The notes under the pieces: model-generated
What the model saw: the letters and a program-made list of their open reading frames with translations, nothing else
What the model was told of the DNA's origin: nothing
Databases searched by the model: none
DNA from: Pseudomonadota bacterium
GTDB taxonomy: Bacteria; Pseudomonadota; Gammaproteobacteria; Burkholderiales; Burkholderiaceae_C
Length of the DNA: 15,328 nucleotides
Reading direction: 5' to 3'
Assembly (NCBI GenBank): GCA_023460715.1
Contig: JAEWPH010000294.1
Coordinates: 1-15,328 of the forward strand
In this document: in pieces, positions 8,601-14,739 of the stretch
Numbering within the stretch: the stretch's first letter is position 1
Layout: each line of letters starts with the position of its first letter
Made by a program: the position numbers and the translations under genes

Positions 8601-9555
8601 AGCTGACCAGGTTGTCCAGCGCCGTGCCCCACAGCACGGCCTTCTTGCCGCCCGCGTTCATGGCGATGTTGCCGCCGATGCACGAGGCCTCGGCGCTGGT
8701 CGGGTCCACAGCGAAGACGAAGCCCGCGCGCTCGGCCGCATCGGCCACGCGCTGGGTCACCACGCCGGCTTCCGTCCAGATGGTGCCCACTTCACCGTCG
8801 GTGCCCGGCAGGCGGCGCATCTCCACCTCGGTCATGGCCTCGAGCTTCTCGGTGTTGATGACCACGCTGCGCCAGGTCAGCGGAATCGCGCCGCCCGTGT
8901 AGCCGGTGCCGCCGCCGCGCGGGATGATGGTCAGCTCCAGCTCGATACACGCCTTGACCAGCGCGGCCATCTCGGCCTCGGTGTCGGGGGTGAGCACCAC
9001 GAACGGGTACTCGACGCGCCAGTCGGTGGCGTCGGTCACGTGCGACACGCGCGAGAGGCCGTCGAACTTGATGTTGTCCTTGGCCGTGTGGCGGCCCAGG
9101 CGCTTTTGCACCTGGCGGCGCAGCTGCGCGGCCAGGGCGAAGGTGGCGTCGAACTCGGCGATCGCACGGCGCGCGGATTCGACCAGCTCGCCCACCAGGC
9201 GGTCGCGCTCGGCGTCTTCGCCCGGCGTGCGGCGCTTGCCGATCTCGGACAGGCGGTGCTGCAGCGCATCCACCAGGGCTTTGCGGCGGTCGGGGTTGTC
9301 CAGCAGGTCGTCCTGCAGGTAGGGGTTGCGCTGCACGACCCAGATGTCGCCCAGCACTTCGTACAGCATGCGGGCGGAGCGGCCGGTGCGGCGCTCGCGG
9401 CGCAGCTGGTCGAGCACGTCCCAGGAGGCGGAGCCCAGCAGGCGAATGACGATTTCCCGGTCGGAAAACGAGGTGTAGTTGTAGGGAATCTCGCGCAGGC
9501 GGGCGGGCTCGGCCGCCTGCGCCTGCAGGGTAGCCAGCGCTATCGGAACATTCAT
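5641..9555 (-). CDS. Giant FAD-linked dehydrogenase with DUF3683, two [4Fe-4S] motifs and CCG domains
   Basis: The 1304-residue protein fuses a GlcD/D-lactate-dehydrogenase-type flavin unit to a GlpC/GlcF-type Fe-S unit. In order it has an N-terminal DUF3683-like region (about 20-170), a PCMH FAD-binding domain from about 180 ([11 protein letters not shown] near 210), a FAD-oxidase C-terminal domain ([10 protein letters not shown] near 690, EHGIGITK near 740), two CxxCxxCxxxC clusters ([11 protein letters not shown] near 838 and [11 protein letters not shown] near 897), then two cysteine-rich CCG units ([10 protein letters not shown] near 1080, CCGESGTLG near 1198). Such proteins oxidise D-2-hydroxy acids and pass electrons to quinone; the substrate here is unproven. 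E. coli YdiJ, a D-2-hydroxyglutarate dehydrogenase, has related architecture, and serA lies upstream. I chose the ATG at 9555 over the TTG at 9564 because AGGTTGA lies upstream of the ATG. Confidence 0.9.
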   Translation of the reverse strand: MNVPIALATLQAQAAEPARLREIPYNYTSFSDREIVIRLLGSASWDVLDQLRRERRTGRSARMLYEVLGDIWVVQRNPYLQDDLLDNPDRRKALVDALQHRLSEIGKRRTPGEDAERDRLVGELVESARRAIAEFDATFALAAQLRRQVQKRLGRHTAKDNIKFDGLSRVSHVTDATDWRVEYPFVVLTPDTEAEMAALVKACIELELTIIPRGGGTGYTGGAIPLTWRSVVINTEKLEAMTEVEMRRLPGTDGEVGTIWTEAGVVTQRVADAAERAGFVFAVDPTSAEASCIGGNIAMNAGGKKAVLWGTALDNLVSWRMVTPEAQWLEVTRLDHNMGKIHDVETATFELQYFEADGRTPIRTERLAIPGRTFRKEGLGKDVTDKFLSGLPGIQKEGCDGLITSARWVVHRMPSHTRTVCLEFFGNAKDAVPSIVEIKDFMFAEQKRSGVLLAGLEHLDDRYLKAVGYATKSKKHGGGLPKMVLFGDIAGDDADDVARVTSEVVRIANSRAGEGFIAISPEARKKFWLDRKRTAAISRHTNAFKINEDVVIPLPRMAEYTDGIERINIELSLRNKLKLCDALEDFFLRGNLPLGRQDDAHEIPSAELLEDRVAQAVALVGEVRALWAGWLRDVETLFPQLQDHTLRASWKTQLREPLAKIFAGAAFKPVMDEAVAIHQRVLKGRVWVALHMHAGDGNVHTNLPVNSDDYDMLQTAHEAVARIMVLARSLNGVISGEHGIGITKLEFLTDDELQPFADYKQRVDPQGRFNKGKLLRNQEHAAQAGKAPAAVSARESLMFSDLTNAYTPSFGLMGHESLIMQQSDIGAIADSVKDCLRCGKCKPVCATHVPRASLLYSPRNKILATSLLVEAFLYEEQTRRGVSIKHWQEFEDVADHCTVCHKCYTPCPVKIDFGDVTMNMRNLLRKMGKKTFRPGNALAMTMLNATNPDTIKLMRSAMVDVGFKAQRAVVDLLRAVGRRQTSHPPATVGTAPIKEQVIHFVNKKLPGGLPKKTARALLDIEDKDYVPIIRNPAATTAETEAVFYFPGCGSERLFSQVGLATQAMLWHAGVQTVLPPGYLCCGYPQRGSGQFDKAEKMITDNRVLFHRVANTLNYLDIKTVVVSCGTCYDQLQGYQFDKIFPGCRIIDIHEYLLEKGITLQGKGAYLYHEPCHNPMKLQDSVKTVKALVGPQVTKSERCCGESGTLGVTRPDISTQVRFRKEEEIRKGEAALRASGAVGLQDNVKILTSCPSCLQGLNRYQDDLQNGLLEADYIVVEMAREILGENWMPEYVQRANAGGIERVLV

Positions 9556-9638
9556 GGGGGTCAACCTGGGTCGGGCGCGTGGGACGCCCTTGGGCCTCGG
9601 GGCCGCGATTTTAAGCCAGCCCCCGCCGGGCTGCCGGA

Positions 9639-9695
9639 CGCCTCAGGGGGGACGCCGCCCGGCCGGCCGCGGCCCTGGGCCAGCCGGCTACCGTT
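9639..9695. repeat. GC-rich dispersed repeat copy A (oxidoreductase-serA gap)
   Basis: The 13-mer CGCCTCAGGGGGG (9639-9651) recurs as its exact reverse complement at 13723-13735 between ugpA and ugpE. GGGGGACGC (9647-9655) recurs at 13781-13789 in direct orientation. The rest is extremely GC-rich with short palindromes such as GGCCGCGGCC. Both copies lie in gaps between genes. I read this as a diverged copy of an intergenic repeat family typical of Comamonadaceae. The family assignment is from memory and unverified. Confidence 0.5.
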
Positions 9696-9790
9696 CAAAA
9701 ATGATAGCGCGCTGCGCTGGATTACGCTGCGGTTTCATGCCCTTCCCCTTCAACCCCCTTGAGGGGCAAGCGCATGCAGCTATCTTTTTC
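9696..9790. repeat. Imperfect inverted repeat with AAAAATGATAGC-type arms
   Basis: The left arm (9696-9720) begins CAAAAATGATAGC. The right arm read backwards (9790-9765) begins GAAAAAGATAGC, and both continue with a GCGCT-rich segment. At the apex CCCTTCAA (9746-9753) and TTGAGGGG (9759-9766) form an 8-bp hairpin (one G:U) around CCCCC. The whole can fold as a long stem with an inner hairpin. AAAATGATAGC-bearing elements are, as I recall, frequent between genes in Comamonadaceae. It may also help end serA transcription, since it lies 52-146 bp after the serA stop. Confidence 0.5.
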
Positions 9791-9813
9791 GAAGCAACCT
9801 CGCACTTACCCCT

Positions 9814-9831
9814 CTCCGGTAGCGCCCGGAG
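9814..9831 (-). terminator. Weak hairpin just after serA
   Basis: CTCCGG and CCGGAG form a perfect 6-bp stem with a 6-nt loop starting 10 nt beyond the serA stop codon (9842). No T-run follows on the minus strand, so this is at best a poor intrinsic terminator or an mRNA 3'-end stabiliser. Confidence 0.25.
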
Positions 9832-9841
9832 CCGGCCACCG

Positions 9842-11071
9842 TCAGAACAGCACGCGGCTGCGGATGGTGCCCGGTACCTGTGCCAATTTGTCCAGGGCCA
9901 AGTCGGACGATTCGGCGTCCAGGTCGATCACCACGTAGCCGACCTTCTCGTTCGTCTGCAGGTACTGCGCGGCGATGTTGATGTGGTTGTCGGCAAACAC
10001 CTGGTTGATGGCGGAGAGCACGCCCGGCACGTTGCGGTGGATGTGCAGGATACGGTGCTTGCCCGCATGCGCCGGCAGCGCCACCTCGGGGAAATTGACG
10101 GACGTGATGCTGGTGCCGTTGTCGCTGTACTTCACCAGCTTCTCGGCCACTTCCAGGCCGATGTTGGCCTGCGCCTCCATGGTGGAGCCGCCGATGTGCG
10201 GGGTGAGGATCACGTTGTCCAGCCCACGCAGGGGCGAGATGAACTCGTCCTTGTTGCTGCGCGGCTCGACGGGGAACACGTCGATGGCGGCGCCCAGCAG
10301 CTTCTTGGCCTTGAGCGCCTCGGCCAGCGGCTCGATCTCCACCACCGTACCGCGCGAGGCGTTGAGCAGGATGGCGCCGGGCTTCATCGCCGCGATCTCG
10401 GCCGCGCCGATCATCCATTGCGTGGACGGCAGCTCGGGCACGTGCAGGCTCACGATGTCGCTCTGGGCCAGCAAGGCCTGCAGCGACGGAGCCTGGCGGG
10501 CATTGCCCAGCGGCAGCTTGTTCACCACGTCGTGGAAGACCACCTGCATGCCCAGCGCTTCGGCCAGCACCGACAGCTGCGTGCCGATGGAGCCGTAGCC
10601 GACGATGCCCAGCGTCTTGCCGCGGATCTCGTAGGCGTTGTCGGCGCTCTTGAGCCAGCCGCCGCGGTGGGCCACCGCGGACTTCTCGGGCACGCCGCGC
10701 AGCAGCAGGATGGCCTCGGCCAGCACCAGCTCGGCCACCGAGCGGGTATTGGAATAAGGGGCATTGAAGACCGCGATGCCGCGCTCGCGCGCCGCATCCA
10801 GGTCGATCTGGTTGGTGCCGATGCAGAAGGCGCCCACGGCGACGAGCTTGTGGGCCTCGGCGAACACCTCGGCCGTCAGCTGCGTGCGCGAGCGGATGCC
10901 GATGAAATGCACGTCGGCGATCTTGCGCTTGAGTTCTTCGTCCGGCAGCGCCCCGGCGAGCGCTTCGATCTGCGTGTAGCCGGCGCGGCGCAGCACCTCC
11001 ACGGCGGACGGGTGGATGCCCTCCAGCAACAGAAACTTGATCTTGCTTTTGTCCAGAGAGGTGGTGGCCAT
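9842..11071 (-). CDS. serA: SerA, D-3-phosphoglycerate dehydrogenase with ACT domain
   Basis: SerA oxidises 3-phosphoglycerate to 3-phosphohydroxypyruvate with NAD+, the first step of serine synthesis, in the cytoplasm. The 409-residue protein closely follows E. coli SerA (410). The NAD-binding GxGxxG is G158-G163 (GYGSIG), and catalytic R240 (NASRGT), E269 (FPVEP) and H292 (TPHIGGST) have the same numbers as in E. coli. The C-terminal ACT domain keeps HxN (H345, N347) and the later asparagine of INIAAQY, matching the serine-binding residues with a one-residue shift, so feedback inhibition by serine is likely. The frame is open to 11164, but the ATG at 11071 (MATTSLDKSKIKFLLLEG) matches the family N-terminus, although no strong ribosome-binding site is visible. 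It is divergent from ugpB. Confidence 0.97.
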   Translation of the reverse strand: MATTSLDKSKIKFLLLEGIHPSAVEVLRRAGYTQIEALAGALPDEELKRKIADVHFIGIRSRTQLTAEVFAEAHKLVAVGAFCIGTNQIDLDAARERGIAVFNAPYSNTRSVAELVLAEAILLLRGVPEKSAVAHRGGWLKSADNAYEIRGKTLGIVGYGSIGTQLSVLAEALGMQVVFHDVVNKLPLGNARQAPSLQALLAQSDIVSLHVPELPSTQWMIGAAEIAAMKPGAILLNASRGTVVEIEPLAEALKAKKLLGAAIDVFPVEPRSNKDEFISPLRGLDNVILTPHIGGSTMEAQANIGLEVAEKLVKYSDNGTSITSVNFPEVALPAHAGKHRILHIHRNVPGVLSAINQVFADNHINIAAQYLQTNEKVGYVVIDLDAESSDLALDKLAQVPGTIRSRVLF

Positions 11072-11135
11072 GGAAATGAGGAAAGTGCAGGAAAAGAGAA
11101 GCCCGGCGCGCCGTTCGCGACAGGACCGCCGAGCA

Positions 11136-11150
11136 TTGTGCAATGCACAA
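11136..11150. promoter_or_regulatory. Perfect 15-bp palindrome upstream of serA (candidate operator)
   Basis: TTGTGCA-A-TGCACAA is a perfect inverted repeat with 7-bp arms, centred about 72 bp upstream of the serA ATG. It overlaps a second palindrome, GCATTG-TG-CAATGC (11133-11146). Size and symmetry suit a dimeric regulator. I cannot name the protein. It could control serA or the divergent ugp operon. Confidence 0.45.
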
Positions 11151-11216
11151 AACCTTGTTGTCATCGCTGCAATTCACCGGAAAAAGCAAAGGGTTGCGTC
11201 CCGACAGTGACTCAAT

Positions 11217-11249
11217 TTGTCACAATGCCGTCACACGGCTGCCACAATT
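11217..11249 (+). promoter_or_regulatory. Triple Pho-box-like repeat upstream of ugpB
   Basis: Three heptamers similar to the PhoB half-site CTGTCAT occur at exact 11-bp spacing: TTGTCAC (11217), CCGTCAC (11228) and CTGCCAC (11239). Each matches 5 of 7 positions. The 4-bp spacers are aatg, acgg and aatt. They are oriented towards ugpB, as expected for activating Pho boxes. Single TTGTCA(T/C) copies also occur at 11158 and 11319. In E. coli ugp is a known Pho-regulon operon. I could not place a convincing -10 box. Confidence 0.6.
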
Positions 11250-11382
11250 CCCGACTGACATGCCGAAGGGGTTTCCCCGGTTGCTGCCGCGCAGACCCTG
11301 TGCGACAACGACATATTCTTGTCACGAAATGCGTCCTAACATGGGCGCTTCGTGCATTTCGTCATCCATGGAGAAACATTTC

Positions 11383-12693
11383 ATGCAAGTTAAGCATCTG
11401 GCGCTCTCTGCTGCCATTGCGCTGTCCGTGTGCGCTCCCGCACAGGCCCAGCCCGTCGAGATTCAGTGGTGGCATTCGATGAGCGCGGCGCTGGGCGACT
11501 GGGTCAACGACCTGGCCAAGCAGTACAACGCCAGCCAGACGAACTACAAGGTGGTTCCGACCTACAAGGGCACCTACGACGAATCCATGACCGGCGCCAT
11601 CGCGGCCTTCCGTGCCGGCAATGCGCCCCACATCCTGCAGGTCTTCGAAGTGGGCACGGCCACCATGATGGCCAGCAAAGGCGCCATCGTTCCCGCCGCC
11701 AAGGTGCTGAACGACGCGGGCTTCAAGTTCGATCCCACGCAATACGTGTCCGCCGTCGCCGGCTACTACACCGCGCCCAACGGCCAGATGCTGAGCTACC
11801 CGCTGAACAGCTCCACGACCATCTTCTACTACAACAAGGACGCCTTCAAGAAGGCTGGCCTGGACCCTGAAAAGGCCCCCAAGACCTGGCCGGAAGTGTT
11901 CGCTGCCGCGTCCAAGCTGAAGGCCAGCGGCCACAGCTGCCCGTTCACCACCAGCTGGATCAGCTGGACGCAGCTGGAGAGCTTCTCGCTGTGGCACAAC
12001 ACGCTGTTCGCCTCCAAGAACAACGGCTTCGACGGCACCGATGCCAAGCTGGAAATCAACACCCCGCTGCACGTGCGCCACTTCGAGAACCTGGCCAAGG
12101 CCTCCAAGGACGGCAGCTTCGTCTACAAGGGCCGCGGCAACGCACCTGACGCCTCGTTCCCCTCGGGCGAATGCGCCATGATCACCGGCTCCTCCGGCCT
12201 GTACGCCCGCGTCGCCAAGGAAGCCAAGTTCGCCTACGGCATTTCCGCCCTGCCCTACTACGACGACGTGAAGGGCGCGCCCCAGAACACCGCCATCGGT
12301 GGTGCCAGCCTGTGGGTGATGTCGGGCAAGAAGGCCGAGGAATACAAGGGCGTGGCCGACTTCCTGAACTTCCTGAACGACACCAAGGTGCAGGCCGCCA
12401 GCCACCAGCGCACGGGCTACCTGCCGGTGACCACCGCTGCCTACAAGCTGACGGAAGCGTCGGGCTTCTACACCAAGAACCCCGGCACGGACGTGGCCGT
12501 GACGCAGATGATCCGCAAGGCGACCGACAAGTCGCGCGGCATCCGCCTGGGCAACTTCGTGCAGATCCGCACCATCATCGACGAGGAAACGGAACAGATC
12601 TGGGCCGGCAAGAAGTCGCCCAAGGAAGCTCTGGACACCGCCGTGACCCGCGGCAACGAGCAACTGGCCCGTTTCGCACGCGCCAACAAGTAA
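11383..12693 (+). CDS. ugpB: UgpB, periplasmic sn-glycerol-3-phosphate-binding protein
   Basis: UgpB captures sn-glycerol-3-phosphate (and glycerophosphodiesters in some species) in the periplasm and delivers it to UgpAEC. The 436-residue precursor is nearly the length of E. coli UgpB (438). A Sec signal peptide ends near APAQAQ (residues 18-23), and the mature protein starts with the typical VEIQWWHSM. Landmark stretches shared with E. coli UgpB include KVVPTYKGTY, FRAGNAPHILQVFEVGTATMMASK, YYNKDAFKKAGLDPE, FASKNNGFDGTDA, IGGASLWVM and RLGNFVQIRTIIDEE. The ATG at 11383 has GGAG 9 nt upstream; an in-frame ATG at 11368 would overlap that site and is less likely. It is the first gene of the operon and probably the most highly expressed. 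Confidence 0.96.
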   Translation: MQVKHLALSAAIALSVCAPAQAQPVEIQWWHSMSAALGDWVNDLAKQYNASQTNYKVVPTYKGTYDESMTGAIAAFRAGNAPHILQVFEVGTATMMASKGAIVPAAKVLNDAGFKFDPTQYVSAVAGYYTAPNGQMLSYPLNSSTTIFYYNKDAFKKAGLDPEKAPKTWPEVFAAASKLKASGHSCPFTTSWISWTQLESFSLWHNTLFASKNNGFDGTDAKLEINTPLHVRHFENLAKASKDGSFVYKGRGNAPDASFPSGECAMITGSSGLYARVAKEAKFAYGISALPYYDDVKGAPQNTAIGGASLWVMSGKKAEEYKGVADFLNFLNDTKVQAASHQRTGYLPVTTAAYKLTEASGFYTKNPGTDVAVTQMIRKATDKSRGIRLGNFVQIRTIIDEETEQIWAGKKSPKEALDTAVTRGNEQLARFARANK

Positions 12694-12732
12694 GTCAGTT
12701 CACAGTAAGCTCCGGCACCCTTCTGCCGATGC

Positions 12733-12758
12733 CAGCCGGCCCCGCATGGGGCCGGTTG
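12733..12758 (+). promoter_or_regulatory. Strong hairpin after ugpB
   Basis: CCGGCCCC (12736-12743) and GGGGCCGG (12748-12755) pair perfectly over a GCAT loop, and the stem extends to 12733/12758 with one G:U pair. No T-run follows. Such stems after binding-protein genes commonly protect the upstream mRNA from 3' exonucleases. That role is inferred. Confidence 0.55.
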
Positions 12759-12766
12759 CATTGAGG

Positions 12767-12818
12767 CCCGCCGCTCTCCGCGAACCCTTCGGTTTGCCGG
12801 GCGGCGGGTCGTCTTTTT
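12767..12818 (+). terminator. Intercistronic terminator/attenuator between ugpB and ugpA
   Basis: CCCGCCGC (12767-12774) pairs perfectly with GCGGCGGG (12801-12808). Inside, GCGAACC (12780-12786) pairs with GGTTTGC (12791-12797, one G:U) over a CTTC loop. TCGTCTTTTT (12809-12818) follows the stem. This is a good intrinsic-terminator shape inside the operon, 12 bp before the ugpA ATG. Partial read-through would give more ugpB than ugpAEC mRNA. Confidence 0.6.
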
Positions 12819-12830
12819 GAGAGTCTTGAT

Positions 12831-13712
12831 ATGGAAAAACGCGTCCTCTTTCGCTCCGCGTGGCTGCCCTGGGTGCTGTTGGCCCCCCAGTTGGTGGTCA
12901 TCAGCATCTTCTTCTTCTGGCCTGCCGGCCAGGCCCTGGTCCAGTCCTTCCAGATGCAGGACAGCTTCGGTTTTTCCAAGGAATGGGTCGGCCTGGACAA
13001 CTTCCGCGCGCTGTTCGAAGACCCGGCCTACCTGGCTTCGTTCAAGACCACGGCCTTCTTCTCGGTCCTGGTGGCGGTGAGCGGCATCTGCCTGTCGCTG
13101 ATCCTGGCCATCTTCGCGGACCGCATCATCAAGGGCGCCATGGTCTACAAGACGGCCCTGCTGCTGCCGTACGCCGTCGCGCCCGCCGTGGCCGGCGTGC
13201 TGTGGATGTTCATGTTCTCGCCCTCGCTGGGCGTGGTGGCGTACATGCTGCGCCAGTCCGGCTTCGACTGGAACCACATGCTCAACTCCGACCACGCCAT
13301 GGCGCTGATCGTGATCGCCGCGGTGTGGAAGCAGATCTCCTACAACTTCCTGTTCTTCCTTGCGGGCCTGCAGTCCATCCCCAAGTCGCTGATCGAGGCC
13401 GCCGCCATCGACGGCGCCGGCCCGGCCCGCCGTTTCTGGAGCATCCAGTTCCCGCTGCTGTCGCCCACCACCTTCTTCCTGCTGGTGATCAACGTGGTGT
13501 ATGCGTTCTTCGACACCTTCGCCATCGTGGACGCCACCACGCAAGGCGGCCCGGGGCGCGACACGGCCATCCTGGTCTACAAGGTCTACCACGACGGCTT
13601 CAAGGCCATGGACATGGGCGGCTCGGCGGCGCAATCGGTGGTGCTGATGGCCATCGTCGTCGTTCTGACAGTCATCCAGTTCCGCTACGTCGAGAAGAAA
13701 GTGCAGTACTGA
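12831..13712 (+). CDS. ugpA: UgpA, sn-glycerol-3-phosphate ABC transporter permease
   Basis: One of the two inner-membrane permease subunits that form the channel of the Ugp importer. The 293-residue protein has about six membrane segments (first near 11-31, [17 protein letters not shown]; last near 265-283) typical of the MalF-like ABC permease family. The EAA loop that contacts the ATPase is [20 protein letters not shown]. The ATG at 12831 follows a modest ribosome-binding site GAGAG with 7-nt spacing, close behind the T-run of the intercistronic hairpin. It lies 137 bp after ugpB, and the order BAEC matches E. coli. Identification is firm from context and similarity. Confidence 0.95.
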   Translation: MEKRVLFRSAWLPWVLLAPQLVVISIFFFWPAGQALVQSFQMQDSFGFSKEWVGLDNFRALFEDPAYLASFKTTAFFSVLVAVSGICLSLILAIFADRIIKGAMVYKTALLLPYAVAPAVAGVLWMFMFSPSLGVVAYMLRQSGFDWNHMLNSDHAMALIVIAAVWKQISYNFLFFLAGLQSIPKSLIEAAAIDGAGPARRFWSIQFPLLSPTTFFLLVINVVYAFFDTFAIVDATTQGGPGRDTAILVYKVYHDGFKAMDMGGSAAQSVVLMAIVVVLTVIQFRYVEKKVQY

Positions 13713-13722
13713 TGAAACGACA

Positions 13723-13830
13723 CCCCCCTGAGGCGCTGCGCGCCTTCCCCCCGCTCTCGCCGTGCTGCGCACGGCGGGCAGGGGGACGCAGCCCTCGCTG
13801 CGGGGCGGCCCTTGCTCGGCTGCCTTGGTC
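13723..13830. repeat. Palindromic dispersed repeat copy B (ugpA-ugpE gap)
   Basis: This 171-bp gap holds three perfect hairpins: AGGCGC-TGC-GCGCCT (13731-13745), GCCGTGC-TGC-GCACGGC (13759-13775) and CGCAGC-CCTC-GCTGCG (13787-13802). The middle one is flanked by complementary C6 and G5 runs (13747-13752, 13781-13785). It shares an exact inverted 13-mer and a direct 9-mer with the gap before serA. The rest (GGGGCGGCCCTTGCTCGGCTGCCTTGG region) is familiar to me from Comamonadaceae intergenic repeats. It must be transcribed with the operon and may uncouple ugpE from ugpA. Confidence 0.6.
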
Positions 13831-13883
13831 TGGGCCGTGCGCAATTCACGCGCCCTCGGCAATGCACACATCGGAAAACTCAA

Positions 13884-14735
13884 ATGGTTGAACGCAGTCC
13901 TTATCTCAAATTGTTCTCGCACCTGATCATGGTGCTGGGCGTGATCATCGTCGGCTTCCCGCTGTACCTGGCGTTCGTGGCCTCCACGCACACCGCGCAG
14001 GACATCGTGCAGGTGCCCATGCCCCTGCTGCCGGGCAGCAACTTCTGGCAGACCTACCGCGACACGCTGTTCGGCGGCGGCTCGGGCCCCGGCTCCAGCG
14101 CGCCCGTCGCCCACATGATGTGGGTGAGCTTCGTGACGGCCATGGTCATCACGCTGGGCAAGATCGCCATCTCGCTGCTGTCGGCCTTCGCCATCGTGTA
14201 CTTCCGCTTCCCCTTCAAGGGCATCTGCTTCTGGCTGATCTTCATCACGCTGATGCTGCCGGTGGAAGTGCGCATCGGCCCCACCTACCAGGTGGTGTCC
14301 GACCTCGGCATGCTCAACAGCTACGCCGGCCTCACGATTCCGCTGATCGCCTCGGCCACGGCCACCTTCCTGTTCCGCCAGTTCTTCCTGACGGTGCCGG
14401 ACGAACTGGTCGAGGCCGCCCGCGTGGACGGCGCCGGCCCGATGCGCTTCTTCAAGGACATCCTGGTGCCGCTGTCGCGCACGTCGATCGCCGCGCTGTT
14501 CGTGATCCAGTTCATCTACGGCTGGAACCAGTATCTGTGGCCGCTGCTGATCGCCACCGACGAAAGCATGTATCCGGTCGTGATCGGCATCAAGCGGATG
14601 ATCAGCGGCGGCGATGCCGGCAACGACTGGAACATCGTCATGGCCACGGCCCTGCTGGCAATGGTGCCGCCGACCATCGTCGTGGTGGCGATGCAGAAGT
14701 GGTTCGTCAGAGGCCTGGTGGAAACCGAAAAATAG
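13884..14735 (+). CDS. ugpE: UgpE, sn-glycerol-3-phosphate ABC transporter permease
   Basis: The second permease subunit of the importer, a MalG-type protein of 283 residues (E. coli UgpE 281). The first membrane helix ([21 protein letters not shown]) starts near residue 13. The conserved [20 protein letters not shown] stretch and the EAA loop [20 protein letters not shown] are present. The end, [10 protein letters not shown], matches the family. The frame is open upstream to 13812, but the ATG at 13884 ([14 protein letters not shown]) fits the E. coli N-terminus, and the upstream part falls inside the palindromic repeat. No strong ribosome-binding site is visible (GGAAAA is the nearest purine run). 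Leucine codons are 25 CTG, 4 CTC and 1 TTG. Confidence 0.95.
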   Translation: MVERSPYLKLFSHLIMVLGVIIVGFPLYLAFVASTHTAQDIVQVPMPLLPGSNFWQTYRDTLFGGGSGPGSSAPVAHMMWVSFVTAMVITLGKIAISLLSAFAIVYFRFPFKGICFWLIFITLMLPVEVRIGPTYQVVSDLGMLNSYAGLTIPLIASATATFLFRQFFLTVPDELVEAARVDGAGPMRFFKDILVPLSRTSIAALFVIQFIYGWNQYLWPLLIATDESMYPVVIGIKRMISGGDAGNDWNIVMATALLAMVPPTIVVVAMQKWFVRGLVETEK

Positions 14736-14739
14736 ACCC

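Noticed and set aside
7342..9762. 806-codon plus-strand open frame opposite the FAD/Fe-S dehydrogenase
   Set aside because: The composition is typical of an antisense shadow (runs of H, A, Q, R, V), and the minus-strand frame has unmistakable cofactor motifs.
11319..11325. Another TTGTCAC close to ugpB, considered as a second Pho box or a -35 element
   Set aside because: No partner heptamer occurs 11 bp away, and the nearest TAACAT is only 12 bp downstream, too short for a standard promoter spacer.
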